Shown: in pieces, positions 26,429 to 35,366 of the stretch
Layout: the number at the start of each line of letters is the position of its first letter
How positions within the stretch are numbered: the stretch's first letter is position 1
Notes under the pieces: model-generated
The model's database searches: none
What the model saw: only the letters and a program-made list of their open reading frames with translations
Told to the model about the DNA's origin: nothing
Origin: CAMEON01 sp045531965
GTDB lineage: Bacteria > Bacillota > Clostridia > Oscillospirales > CAG-272
DNA: 64,000 bases
Direction: 5' to 3'
NCBI GenBank assembly: GCA_045531965.1
Contig: JAZSFA010000144.1
Location: 10,654-74,653, forward strand
Program-made: the position numbers and the translations under genes

Positions 26429-27784
26429 ATGAAAATTATCATCATCGGTTGCGGCGAGGTTGGTAAGACTTTGGCGGAACAACTAAATACAGAAGACAAC
26501 AGTATCACGGTGATTGATACTCGCCCCGAGGCTGTGGAAGACTTGACCTCTCGCGTAGACATTATGGGGATTATCGGCAACGGTGCAACCATGTCTATTC
26601 AAAACGAAGCAGGAGTGAAGCACGCGGATCTTTTGGTTGCGGTTACGGAATCCGATGAATTGAACCTACTTTGTTGCGCTGTCGCGAGAAAATCCACCCG
26701 CTGTCGAACCATCGCCCGCGTGCGGAACCCCGAATACAGCGCAGAAGCGGCATATTTAAAAGAAGAGCTGGGTATTGAAATGCTTATCAATCCCGAGCAA
26801 GCCGCGGCGACTGAAATTGCCCGCATTCTTCGCTTCCCCTCTGCCATCAAGATCGACACCTTCGCTCGAGGACGTGTAGAGCTTCTCAAATTCCGCCTCC
26901 CTGAGGGCAGCATAATAGCCGGTATGTCCGTCAAGGATATTGCGGTGAAATTCAAATGCGATCTCCTTTTCTGCACCGTCGAACGCGGTGAAGAAGTCTT
27001 TATATCCAAAGGCAATTTTGTATTTCAGGGCAAGGATGTGATCTCCTTGATCGCATCCCCCAAAAACGCATCGGATTTTTTCAAAAAAATCGGATATAAA
27101 ATTCGTTCCGTGAAAGATGTGATGATTGCCGGCGGCGGCAATATGACCCATTATCTGTGCGCCATGCTTCGAAGAGACGGCACATCAGTCACCGTCATTG
27201 AACCCGATATGGCACAATGCGAGGATCTTTCCATTCGATGGCCTGAAATCAAAGTTTTGAATGGTGATCCTACAGATAAAAGTCTCTTACTGGAGGCCGG
27301 CATTGAACACATCGGCGCTTTTGCCGCGCTGACCAATCACGACGAAGAAAATATCTTGCTCTCTCTTTTTGCCAAAAGTGCCTGTCAGGGCAAGACCATT
27401 ACAAAAATTAACCGCATCGAGTTTGACGAAGTCATTTCCCGATTGGATCTTGACTCTACTGTGTATCCCAAACATATCACAGCGGAGATCATCGCCCGAT
27501 ACGTCCGCGCTACCCAAAATTCTATGGGTAGCAACATGGAAACCTTGTATCACGTAATCAAGGATCAAATAGAAGCTGCTGAATTTGTGGTAAGAGAGTC
27601 ATCTCCCATCACGGACACGCCCCTGTCGCAACTGACCTTTAAGCCCGACGTACTCATTGGCGCGATTATCCACAACGGTCAGGTACGCATTCCTCGTGGT
27701 CACGATGTCATTCAACCCGGAGACACCGTGATCGTTGTGTCAAAACTTCTCACACTCCATGACCTCACAGATATTTTGAAATAA
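26429..27784 (+). CDS. trkA: Trk system potassium uptake regulatory subunit TrkA
   Basis: A 451-residue cytoplasmic NAD-binding regulator of the TrkH channel. It is a tandem of two RCK units: the first starts MKIIIIGCGEVGKTLA (Rossmann GxGxxG) and the second VKDVMIAGGGNMTHYL, each followed by a TrkA_C domain (LPEGSIIAGMSVKDI; SPITDTPLSQLTF). GAGG precedes the ATG at 26429; the open frame upstream of it crosses the terminator and promoter and is not used. The gene lies 10 bases before trkH. Together they form a potassium importer. Confidence 0.95.
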   Translation: MKIIIIGCGEVGKTLAEQLNTEDNSITVIDTRPEAVEDLTSRVDIMGIIGNGATMSIQNEAGVKHADLLVAVTESDELNLLCCAVARKSTRCRTIARVRNPEYSAEAAYLKEELGIEMLINPEQAAATEIARILRFPSAIKIDTFARGRVELLKFRLPEGSIIAGMSVKDIAVKFKCDLLFCTVERGEEVFISKGNFVFQGKDVISLIASPKNASDFFKKIGYKIRSVKDVMIAGGGNMTHYLCAMLRRDGTSVTVIEPDMAQCEDLSIRWPEIKVLNGDPTDKSLLLEAGIEHIGAFAALTNHDEENILLSLFAKSACQGKTITKINRIEFDEVISRLDLDSTVYPKHITAEIIARYVRATQNSMGSNMETLYHVIKDQIEAAEFVVRESSPITDTPLSQLTFKPDVLIGAIIHNGQVRIPRGHDVIQPGDTVIVVSKLLTLHDLTDILK

Positions 27785-27794
27785 GAGGTAGCCC

Positions 27795-29228
27795 ATGAAT
27801 TATCGTATGATCAAAAACATCACGGGCTGGCTGTTGATTTTTGAAGCGCTGTTCATGTCCGTTCCCGCCATCACTGCCATCGTCTATAAGGAATCCGAAT
27901 TATGGCACTTTCTCATGGTCATGGCAGGATGTCTCATCTTGGGTGGGCTCATGGTCTTCCGCAAGCCCCCAAGCACAACTTTATACGCCAAAGAAGGGTT
28001 TGTGATCGTATCCCTCAGCTGGATTGTATTGAGTCTTGTGGGTGCCCTTCCCTTGTTCATTTCAGGGGCAATCCCCAATTATATCGATGCCCTGTTTGAA
28101 ACCGTCTCCGGCTTCACCACAACAGGAGCCAGTATCGTTCCCGCTGTTGAGTCTCTGCCTAAATGTATGCTCATGTGGCGTAGCTTTACCCACTGGGTAG
28201 GTGGTATGGGTGTGCTGGTCTTCATCATGGCCTTTGTTCCCTTGTCGGGAGGTCACAATCTTCATATCATGAAAGCGGAAAGCCCCGGTCCCTCGGTAAG
28301 CAAGCTGGTGCCCCGCGTCAAGACCACGGCTCTGATCCTTTACTCTATTTATCTTGCTTTAACCTTCGTTGAGGTCATTATGCTCCTCTGCGGCGGTATG
28401 AACGCATTTGAAGCATTGACCACCGCGTTCGGCACCGCCGGCACAGGCGGCTTTGGTGTTCGCAACGACAGCATCGCCTCTTACTCCCCCTATATTCAAA
28501 TTGTGGTGACAGTATTCATGCTGCTGTTTTCGGTCAATTTCAGTTGCTACTATCTGCTGCTGATCGGGCGTATCAAGGATGCCTTCAACGCCGAGCTTCG
28601 CACCTTCGTGCTGATCGTGGCAGGCGCTATTGGAATTATTACCGTCAATATCTGTCATATGTATAGCTCAATCGGGGAATCTTTACGTCATTCAGCCTTT
28701 GCCGTCGGCTCGATCATCTCCACCACGGGCTTTGCCACCGAGGACTTCAACCTGTGGCCCGCCCTCTCCAAAACCGTTCTCGTTCTGCTTATGTTCGTCG
28801 GTGCCTGCGCAGGCTCTACAGGCGGTGGTCTCAAGGTTTCCCGCCTCATCATCCTTTTCAAGGGTCTTGGACGAGAGCTTGGCACCATGATTCACCCCCA
28901 CCGAGTAAAAAAGGTCACCATCGACAAGCGCCCCATGGATAACGACGTGGTGCGCTCAGTCAATGTCTATATGGTCTGCTTCCTTTTGGTGTTCGTCTCC
29001 TCCATTGCGCTAATCAGCATTGAAGGACACGATCTGATCACTAATTTCACTGCTGTTGCCGCAACAATAAACAACATCGGTCCCGGACTTGAGCTGGTGG
29101 GTCCCACCCAGAATTTTGCGTTTTTCTCATACCCTTCCAAGCTGGTTTTGATCTTTGATATGTTGGCCGGAAGACTCGAGCTTTTCCCCATGCTGGTGCT
29201 CTTCCTCCCAGCAACCTGGAAAAAATAA
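27795..29228 (+). CDS. trkH: Trk potassium uptake channel subunit TrkH
   Basis: A 477-residue membrane protein with the four-repeat fold of the Trk/Ktr/HKT channels. Selectivity-filter loops are visible: SGFTTTGAS, TAFGTAGTGGFGV, STTGFATEDF and NNIGPGLELVG, each with its central glycine. It is translated from AAGAGG right after trkA. The C-terminus ends in the family-typical GRLELFPMLVLF. It should pass K+ into the cell under control of TrkA. Confidence 0.95.
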   Translation: MNYRMIKNITGWLLIFEALFMSVPAITAIVYKESELWHFLMVMAGCLILGGLMVFRKPPSTTLYAKEGFVIVSLSWIVLSLVGALPLFISGAIPNYIDALFETVSGFTTTGASIVPAVESLPKCMLMWRSFTHWVGGMGVLVFIMAFVPLSGGHNLHIMKAESPGPSVSKLVPRVKTTALILYSIYLALTFVEVIMLLCGGMNAFEALTTAFGTAGTGGFGVRNDSIASYSPYIQIVVTVFMLLFSVNFSCYYLLLIGRIKDAFNAELRTFVLIVAGAIGIITVNICHMYSSIGESLRHSAFAVGSIISTTGFATEDFNLWPALSKTVLVLLMFVGACAGSTGGGLKVSRLIILFKGLGRELGTMIHPHRVKKVTIDKRPMDNDVVRSVNVYMVCFLLVFVSSIALISIEGHDLITNFTAVAATINNIGPGLELVGPTQNFAFFSYPSKLVLIFDMLAGRLELFPMLVLFLPATWKK

Positions 29229-29233
29229 ACGTC

Positions 29234-29280
29234 AAAAGACCGTTCTGTTTCATCAAAGCAGAACGGTCTTTCTTTTTTCT
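29234..29280. terminator. Bidirectional terminator between convergent genes
   Basis: AAAGACCGTTCTG and CAGAACGGTCTTT form a 13-bp stem with an 11-base loop, with TCTTTTTT on one side and AAAA on the other. It ends trkH and, on the minus strand, the YwaF-like gene. Confidence 0.92.
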
Positions 29281-30096
29281 TTATTTATAAACCGGCACCC
29301 CGGATTCTGACTTAGGCACCGAAGGTGTTTCTTCCACAGACAAAGGTCTTTCTTTCAAGATAATCCTCGAGGCTACCGTATAAATTCCATATATGATGGC
29401 GCACATACCAAAAACTGCGGCAATAACGGTCAACGGCATCAAGGGCTCGGGAACAAAGGGAAACGTCACGCCATTGACGAAGAACCAATCGTATATATGC
29501 GTTTCGTTGGAATAGATGCTATTGCCCAAGGTAGCCCACACCACCATACAAAAAATAAACATCAGTTCTTTCCAAATATTCCTATATTTCAGCACCACTT
29601 GTCCTGTCGTCAAATGTAAAAATCCCCATGCAAACATCAAGCCATGATAGAGGAAAGTTTGTACAACGCGATAACACCAAGGCAGGATGTCTCCAATGGC
29701 AGTACCAGGATACGTAATATACATGAGGGACGCCACCAAAGACAGACATACCACCGGGGTTTTCAGCCCTTTCAAACGATGGTTAAACTGTACCAACGGT
29801 ATAAAGAATGCCATAACCGTGCAGATATGAAAGGGGAGCTTATCCACATTGATGGAAAAATCGGATTGCGACAGTGGCATAATGAAAAAGTCCAAAATGT
29901 AGACGATAGGCACAGCATAGGAAAGGATATCCAAGACTTCAGTCTTGCTTTTTGTAGAACGCCCTTTTAAAAGCAGTGCTGTCAAAAACGAACCGCCCAC
30001 AATGATCAGAATATAAAGGAAATGCCACACGGAGAACAGCGTAATCGAGACATTCCCCCGAGTCGTGCCAAAAAGTTTTATCAGAATTTCACGCAT
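29281..30096 (-). CDS. YwaF/TMEM164-like integral membrane protein
   Basis: A 271-residue protein with about seven hydrophobic segments and the conserved LPFHICTVMAF motif of the YwaF (TIGR02206-like) family, whose function is not known. Other typical features are short polar loops and LPWCYRVVQTFLYHGLM. I chose the ATG at 30096, which lies 9 bases after GGAG; the ATG at 30105 touches that site. It appears to be an independent gene ending at a shared terminator. Confidence 0.7.
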   Translation of the reverse strand: MREILIKLFGTTRGNVSITLFSVWHFLYILIIVGGSFLTALLLKGRSTKSKTEVLDILSYAVPIVYILDFFIMPLSQSDFSINVDKLPFHICTVMAFFIPLVQFNHRLKGLKTPVVCLSLVASLMYITYPGTAIGDILPWCYRVVQTFLYHGLMFAWGFLHLTTGQVVLKYRNIWKELMFIFCMVVWATLGNSIYSNETHIYDWFFVNGVTFPFVPEPLMPLTVIAAVFGMCAIIYGIYTVASRIILKERPLSVEETPSVPKSESGVPVYK

Positions 30097-30211
30097 ATAA
30101 GTCATCTCCTCTCGCTTGAAATTCCACGCCTATTTTAGCACGAATCCCCTTTTTTTTCAATATTCAATCGCCCATATTTCGTTGTTTTCATAATTCTTCA
30201 TAATTTCACAT

Positions 30212-30243
30212 AAAAAACAGACCCTGTATCAGGTCTGTTTTTT
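30212..30243 (-). terminator. Terminator of the mrp-ydcF transcript
   Basis: On the minus strand AAAAAACAGACC, loop, GGTCTGTTTTTT lies 21 bases after the YdcF-like stop and ends in a T-run. Confidence 0.9.
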
Positions 30244-30264
30244 GAAAATATGGGTTTCATCAAC

Positions 30265-31041
30265 TCATGTTCCGGGTTTTGATGCTTCGTCAAAATCGGC
30301 GTGATTCAGTTTGGCTCCCTGGAATAGATCCTTAAATCTTGCCAATACTTCTCTGACCTCACGCTTTCCCTGACCGCTATATGTGCGTAGATCGGCAGAA
30401 ACGCCGTAAACCTCTACCTCCAGGGCTTCCGAAAGATACATAGCGCGGTAGAGATGATATTCTTGGGTTACGACAAGCATCCGCTTGATCCCGTAAACTT
30501 CTTTGGCACGAAGAATACTTTCATAGGTAGAAAAGCCCTGTGGATCCAAAAGGATCAGAGCTTCATCCACGCCGAGATCAACAGCCAGCTTTTTCATGGC
30601 TGTAACCTCATCATAATCTCCCGTTCGGTCACCACTCATGAGCAGCGGAACACCTTCTAAAGCGCGGTGTAATTCTACACCCACGGCTACTCTGTCATAC
30701 AGCATATCGCTGGGAGAGCCATCGGGGCGAAGTCCGGCACCGAGCACCAGAATACAATCAAAGGCTTTCTCTTTATTCAAAACCGCAACGTCTGTCACGG
30801 AAAGTACCTTTTTTTGTCCTGTGGTCACCATAGAGGCAGACACAACCATCACAAGTATCCCAAACAGAAAAGCAGTTAAGAGGCAAAGCGCCAAAGCCGG
30901 CAAGATGATTTTTTTGTAAATCCGCCGACGTTGCTCTTTGCGGACAGCTTTTCTTTCTGCTCTTTCTTCCGTGGAAAGCCGACACTTTTTGGGAGCATCG
31001 TTAGGCTCGTTTGGCGTATGAAATTTACGTAGCTTCAGCAT
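30265..31041 (-). CDS. YdcF/SanA-type DUF218 membrane protein
   Basis: A 258-residue protein with a basic N-terminus, one membrane anchor (about residues 46-72) and an extracytoplasmic DUF218 domain: DCILVLGAGLRPDGSPSDML, LMSGDRTGDYDEVTAM, ILLDPQGFSTYESI and LVVTQEYHLYRAMYL. SanA/ElyC/YdcF proteins affect envelope integrity and vancomycin tolerance; the enzymatic reaction is unknown. GGGAG precedes the start. It follows mrp by 22 bases and probably shares its transcript. Confidence 0.85.
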   Translation of the reverse strand: MLKLRKFHTPNEPNDAPKKCRLSTEERAERKAVRKEQRRRIYKKIILPALALCLLTAFLFGILVMVVSASMVTTGQKKVLSVTDVAVLNKEKAFDCILVLGAGLRPDGSPSDMLYDRVAVGVELHRALEGVPLLMSGDRTGDYDEVTAMKKLAVDLGVDEALILLDPQGFSTYESILRAKEVYGIKRMLVVTQEYHLYRAMYLSEALEVEVYGVSADLRTYSGQGKREVREVLARFKDLFQGAKLNHADFDEASKPGT

Positions 31042-31063
31042 GAGATACTCCCTTCACAGATGT

Positions 31064-31903
31064 TTATTGCACGGAACAAGCTTCTTCAAGAGCATCGGCA
31101 GCGTTATCAAGATAGTTATTCTCCATCATCTCGATCCACCCCTTGTCAACAAGAGCTGCCAGCTTATGATCCATAGGGATCTTGCCTAGAAGCTTGTAAC
31201 CAAACTTTTCGGCAATCTCCTCGATGTGGCTGTCACCAAACACGCGGATCTCCTTGCCGCAATCGGGGCAGACCACGTAGCTCATGTTTTCCACAAGACC
31301 GAGCACGGGAATAGACATCATCTGTGCCATGTTAGCAGCCTTCTGCACAATCATAGACACCAACTCTTGGGGGCTGGAGACAATGATGATGCCATCCAGA
31401 GGCAGAGATTGGAACACGGTCAGAGGCACGTCGCCCGTTCCGGGAGGGCAGTCAACGAACAGGTAGTCGATATCGTTCCAAATGGTATCCGTCCAGAACT
31501 GCTTGACGGTGCCTGCGATGACAGGACCACGCCAAATGACGGGGCTGGTCTCGTCACGAAGCATGAGATTGACAGACATAATGTCAATACCTGTGGTAGT
31601 GGAGGGGGGGATCATGCCCAACCCCTCGCCTTCTACGGGCTTGTTGAGACCAAAGGCCTTGGGAATGGAGGGACCGGTGATATCAGCGTCAAGGATACCA
31701 ACCTTGTAGCCCTTTCTCTGCATATTGACGGCCAGCATGGAAGTCACAAGAGACTTACCAACGCCTCCCTTGCCGCTGACCACGCCGATGACGTGCTTGA
31801 CAGAGGACATGTCGTGGGGTTTTGCCAGCATTTCCTCACGGCTGGGCTTTCTGGAAGCACAGTTGGAGGAACAAGTGGAACAATCGTGAGTACATTCAGA
31901 CAT
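31064..31903 (-). CDS. mrp: Mrp/ApbC-type iron-sulphur carrier ATPase
   Basis: A 279-residue P-loop ATPase of the MinD/Mrp family that binds and delivers [4Fe-4S] clusters. The deviant Walker A is SGKGGVGKS (about residues 44-52); the SIMIBI aspartate is in GILDADITGPS and the switch region in DCPPGTGDVPL. A CPDCGKE pair near residue 225 fits the cluster site. The N-terminus has five extra cysteines (MSECTHDCSTCSSNCAS), a feature shared with clostridial Nbp35-like relatives. AAAGGA lies 11 bases upstream of the start. Confidence 0.92.
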   Translation of the reverse strand: MSECTHDCSTCSSNCASRKPSREEMLAKPHDMSSVKHVIGVVSGKGGVGKSLVTSMLAVNMQRKGYKVGILDADITGPSIPKAFGLNKPVEGEGLGMIPPSTTTGIDIMSVNLMLRDETSPVIWRGPVIAGTVKQFWTDTIWNDIDYLFVDCPPGTGDVPLTVFQSLPLDGIIIVSSPQELVSMIVQKAANMAQMMSIPVLGLVENMSYVVCPDCGKEIRVFGDSHIEEIAEKFGYKLLGKIPMDHKLAALVDKGWIEMMENNYLDNAADALEEACSVQ

Positions 31904-31945
31904 TTTTTATATTTCCTTTCTGGTGATATATAGTTAAGGGGGACG

Positions 31946-31979
31946 CCAAAGGAAACTTTTTGAAAAAAGTTTCCTTTGG
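31946..31979. repeat. 3'-hairpin repeat, copy 1
   Basis: CCAAAGGAAACTTTTT and AAAAGTTTCCTTTGG form a 15-bp stem with a 3-4-base loop, followed by TCCTTCAAAAACTTTC. The same plan (long stem, then CAAAACTTTC) recurs at 42103, 43517 and, in part, 35305, each time downstream of a minus-strand gene. Here it lies after the TIM-barrel gene (32116-33198). The remaining intergenic bases (31904-32115) show nothing else I recognise. Confidence 0.7.
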
Positions 31980-32115
31980 AATCCTTCAAAAACTTTCAAT
32001 GAAAAAGTTCAGGCTAAGAGAAATCCTACCTGAAAACGAGAGAAACTTTCTTGATCTGTCGTGGGAAGGTGCCGCCCAGCACTGCGACGGGCAGCGGATA
32101 GAGAAAATATTCCGA

Positions 32116-33198
32116 TCACAGATGCCAAACGAAAGCATCCTTAAAGGGGATTCCGTTGAAAACAGGTAAGGGCGTTTCTTCGGCCAAAGCTTCCAACTCA
32201 GCGCGGGCATCAATGAGCGCCTCCCAATAAGGATCGGTGAGGAACACGTTTCCGCTCATGAGGAACAGATTCCGGAGACCGCAGGAAATCTCCCATCGCA
32301 TCTTCTCAATCCAGTTTTCGGGAGATAGCGCGCCCACGGGATAGGTGGTTGTCTCGCTGAAAGCATTTTTGACCGAACCGATGAGGGTCAAATGCTTTTT
32401 GATGCAGGTCTCGATAGAGGGACGGCACAAGGGGTGGCGGAAGCTGCCGTCATCGAAATGCCCCTCGCCCACACGGAACAGCGCATCGGGGAATCTTGCC
32501 TTGATGCGGGTGATATCCAAGCCATGGCGGCGGTCGCCGTTGTGCATAACCATGATACCGGGGGTCAAGCCCTCGGGGGTAGTCTCGTCGAGGAACCGAA
32601 GAACGGAATCGCATTGGCTATCCGTCCAAGCGTTCCAAAGGTCGTCCCCCTCGACGGCGGTGGCTACAATATCAACAGGCTTCATACCGTCATATTGTGG
32701 ATACTTTTTATAAAATCTATCCAAGCAGCGATCACAGTAGCATCCCTGCAAATGCGCTCCCCAAGAGCCCATGCGGAGATCGTCATCATAGAACAGCTTG
32801 GTAAAGCCCAACTCCTTGTGGATCATGATTGCTTCCTTATACCAAGCGATAACAGTATCATCCACGCAGGTGGTAGTGCCTTGTCGGTTGCCATGGGCGT
32901 CTATTCGGTTTTGCCATGATGGGGGCAAGGTGGGATCGACCGCTTCACCGTTGAGAGCGTTAGAGCCGTGACCCAGAGGCACGCAGATAGCCTGCACCTC
33001 AAAACCCTCCTCCTCCAAAATAGCCTTGGCACGGCGGGCATCCTCCAAGGAGTTCTGCCATTCACCGTAAATATAGTTGTCCAGCCAGACTGTCTTGACG
33101 CCCGCTCTCTTCATCAATTTGATCTTACGGGGAAAATCAGGGTCGGTCAGCACGAGACTTGTGAGAAAATCGTAGTGAAATTCAAGTGGAATGGACAT
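32116..33198 (-). CDS. TIM-barrel protein, possible glycosidase-like enzyme
   Basis: A 360-residue cytoplasmic protein. Beta-alpha signs include GVKTVWLDNYIYGEW, FEVQAICVPLGHGSN and FTKLFYDDDLRMGSWG. It carries a cysteine pair (GCYCDRCLDRFY, about residues 180-191), a pattern found in some uncharacterised TIM-barrel glycosidase-like families. Acidic residues in YDDDLR could be catalytic. AAGGAG precedes the ATG. It is 11 bases downstream of the PHP-domain gene and probably in one operon with it. I cannot name a reaction. Confidence 0.6.
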   Translation of the reverse strand: MSIPLEFHYDFLTSLVLTDPDFPRKIKLMKRAGVKTVWLDNYIYGEWQNSLEDARRAKAILEEEGFEVQAICVPLGHGSNALNGEAVDPTLPPSWQNRIDAHGNRQGTTTCVDDTVIAWYKEAIMIHKELGFTKLFYDDDLRMGSWGAHLQGCYCDRCLDRFYKKYPQYDGMKPVDIVATAVEGDDLWNAWTDSQCDSVLRFLDETTPEGLTPGIMVMHNGDRRHGLDITRIKARFPDALFRVGEGHFDDGSFRHPLCRPSIETCIKKHLTLIGSVKNAFSETTTYPVGALSPENWIEKMRWEISCGLRNLFLMSGNVFLTDPYWEALIDARAELEALAEETPLPVFNGIPFKDAFVWHL

Positions 33199-33209
33199 GA
33201 TAACTCCTT

Positions 33210-34421
33210 TTATTCACGGCTGACACTGATGGGGGAAGTCCATCCGAAGCGACCGTCGGTCAGCTCTACACGGAGATAGTATATGTCACGGTCTTGCTCC
33301 TGTTTGTAGTCCAGGAAGAAGCCTGAGGACTTAGCCATCATCACGTAATTGCGGCAGTTCTTGACCACGGTCACCCACTTTACAGGTACGTCGGATTTGA
33401 CGTTCCAGTACACCGAAAGATCGGTATCGGCAGACAGGGTAAGCTCTTCACCCATCCAATGACCATTGATGCGGAAGTCGATCTCCATACGACCGTTCAT
33501 TTGACCATCCGAGGGACCGCGCATAAAAGCGTAGGTGCGCTTGGCCTTGATGGCGTCGAAGATAGCCTTGTGGGTGTTTTCTTCCGCCCATACACCGGTC
33601 AAACCGGGGTATTTGGCATAGCCTCTGTATGCCTCTGTAACCTGTCCACCAAGACCTCGATGATCGTCGCTGCCCCCGATGACACCCATGTGGACGCCCC
33701 GCCGCAAAGCGTCTTGGAAATATCCGCCTTCAATGGCTACGGACGGTTCGGCACAAGGATTGCCCATGTACTCAGCGGCATCCCCTCGGGAAATAATCTC
33801 CAAGAAGGGCGGCATAAGATCAATGGGCAGGGCGGTAAAATCCGCCCCAGAGGTCAGCATGTAGGTATCGTGAGGAGCAAAAACACAATCCTCACGGGCA
33901 AGTAGCGCGCGAAGCTCAGTCTCGGTCAGCTCACCGTCCCGCACACCGCGAACCATGTCTGCATCATCGTTTTCAAAGTAGATGACAAGATTATTGAAGA
34001 AAGGATAAGAGTCCCGTTCGTAAGCCAAAATGGTGGTAAACTGACCGTCGATACGGTATTCCTTCACTTTTTCGCGGATGATATCCCATTTGGAAGGAGC
34101 CCCCACCCACAGCTCGGGCTTGCCAACACCGCCATGATCGTGATCCGACACCGCGGCAAAATCCAGTTTGGCAATATCCCGCAGATTGGTAAAGTATGTA
34201 TCAATGTCCACGGCACCGTCGGACAGATTGGTATGACCGTGCATTTCTCCCACAAATGCTTTCAAAGTGGGAGGAGACGGCTCCATGGAATGCTCGGCGG
34301 CGTTCATTTCAGTAATCAGCGCATGGGTATCCCCCACACCGCTGTAAACCGCATCGGTAAATGCCTTGGAGCGATTGGGGGTGTCAATACGCTTGGCGGT
34401 ATACTTATCGGGGTGATTCAT
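33210..34421 (-). CDS. PHP-domain phosphoesterase-like protein
   Basis: A 403-residue protein with an N-terminal PHP (polymerase and histidinol phosphatase) metal-binding domain: GEMHGHTNLSDGAVD (about residue 60), VSDHDHGG, then VFAPHDT and VGGSDDH-like GVIGGSDDHRG; the C-terminal 90 residues look like a beta sandwich. PHP domains hydrolyse phosphoesters. I chose ATG 34421 with GGAGGG 5 bases upstream. It leads the TIM-barrel gene, so the two may act on the same phosphorylated sugar or be parts of one pathway. Confidence 0.8.
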   Translation of the reverse strand: MNHPDKYTAKRIDTPNRSKAFTDAVYSGVGDTHALITEMNAAEHSMEPSPPTLKAFVGEMHGHTNLSDGAVDIDTYFTNLRDIAKLDFAAVSDHDHGGVGKPELWVGAPSKWDIIREKVKEYRIDGQFTTILAYERDSYPFFNNLVIYFENDDADMVRGVRDGELTETELRALLAREDCVFAPHDTYMLTSGADFTALPIDLMPPFLEIISRGDAAEYMGNPCAEPSVAIEGGYFQDALRRGVHMGVIGGSDDHRGLGGQVTEAYRGYAKYPGLTGVWAEENTHKAIFDAIKAKRTYAFMRGPSDGQMNGRMEIDFRINGHWMGEELTLSADTDLSVYWNVKSDVPVKWVTVVKNCRNYVMMAKSSGFFLDYKQEQDRDIYYLRVELTDGRFGWTSPISVSRE

Positions 34422-34438
34422 AGTACCCTCCAAAATGA

Positions 34439-35086
34439 TTATTTTTCAGGATCCAGATACTTCCACAGCCCCATGAAATAGTTGATACCCGAAGCAATGG
34501 TAAAGAAAATTGTCAAAGCGGCGAAGAAATAGGACAGCGGCAACCAAGTCACCCACCATGAAGGAAGAGCGTTGCCAACACCTTCAATGGCATAGAGTAC
34601 GGGCTCCATGATGGCCACCACCACAAAGATGATCTGCACCACGGTCTTCATCTTGCCCATCATGTTGGCGGCGACCACCTTGCCCCCCGAGGAGGAAGCC
34701 ACGAGACGGAGAGAGGTCACTGCCAGCTCACGGAAAATGACGATAAGTAAGGTGATGATAAACAACGCTTGGTTATTATTGTCAAACAGCATAGCGGTGC
34801 GGTAGACGATGGCGGTCATAGCACCGATGACCATGAATTTATCAGCCAGGGGATCCATCAGCTTGCCGAAGTCGGTAACCAGCCCGTACTTGCGGGCGAT
34901 CTTACCGTCCAGCATGTCGGTCAGAGACGCAATGACAAATAGGGCGGTGCCGATGATAGCACTGATAAGTTTGGGCATAACAGATTCGGGAAGCATCATG
35001 ACCACGATGAAAATGGGCACCATGCAGATACGCAGAACGGTCAGCTTGTTGGGAAGGTTCATTTTGGATTTTTTCTTGTCGCTCAT
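34439..35086 (-). CDS. pgsA: CDP-diacylglycerol-glycerol-3-phosphate 3-phosphatidyltransferase
   Basis: A 215-residue integral membrane enzyme making phosphatidylglycerol phosphate. The CDP-alcohol phosphotransferase signature is intact in the stretch starting DMLDGKIARKYG and ending DPLADKF (Asp-Gly-x2-Ala-Arg-x8-Gly-x3-Asp-x3-Asp). ATG 35086 has AAGGAG 8 bases upstream and gives the usual LPNKLTVLRI N-terminus. It sits just downstream of rimO, a common pairing in Firmicutes, and the leader between the two contains a repeat. Confidence 0.93.
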   Translation of the reverse strand: MSDKKKSKMNLPNKLTVLRICMVPIFIVVMMLPESVMPKLISAIIGTALFVIASLTDMLDGKIARKYGLVTDFGKLMDPLADKFMVIGAMTAIVYRTAMLFDNNNQALFIITLLIVIFRELAVTSLRLVASSSGGKVVAANMMGKMKTVVQIIFVVVAIMEPVLYAIEGVGNALPSWWVTWLPLSYFFAALTIFFTIASGINYFMGLWKYLDPEK

Positions 35087-35304
35087 GACTTTTTCTCCTT
35101 GGTTATATGTAGTAGGGCAGATTCCGTATACGCTCATTTACGGTACAGAGTTGTTCAAGGGTATTTTACGGGAAGCCGCGCAAGGCTTTCCCTACAGGTA
35201 CGTTTAATATCGCTATGGGTCAGGATCCTCATGGTGGATACAGAAATTCAACCCTATATTTGATTTCTACCTCTATCATGCCCTTTTTAAAAGGTTTTGG
35301 AAGT

Positions 35305-35358
35305 CTTGAAACCTTTTCTCAAAAGGTTTCAAGTGGGGTCAAGGGGCAACGCCCCTTG
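35305..35358. repeat. 3'-hairpin repeat, copy 2
   Basis: Two hairpins: CTTGAAACCTTTT/AAAAGGTTTCAAG (35305-35333) and CAAGGGGC/GCCCCTTG (35340-35358), linked by TGGGGT. They lie directly after the rimO stop (minus). The stem-and-CCCCTTGACCCC plan links it to the copies at 42103 and 43517. The rest of 35087-35304 holds a further small hairpin (GGAAGCC/GGCTTTCC near 35172) and no recognisable gene. Confidence 0.6.
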
Positions 35359-35366
35359 CGTACTCC

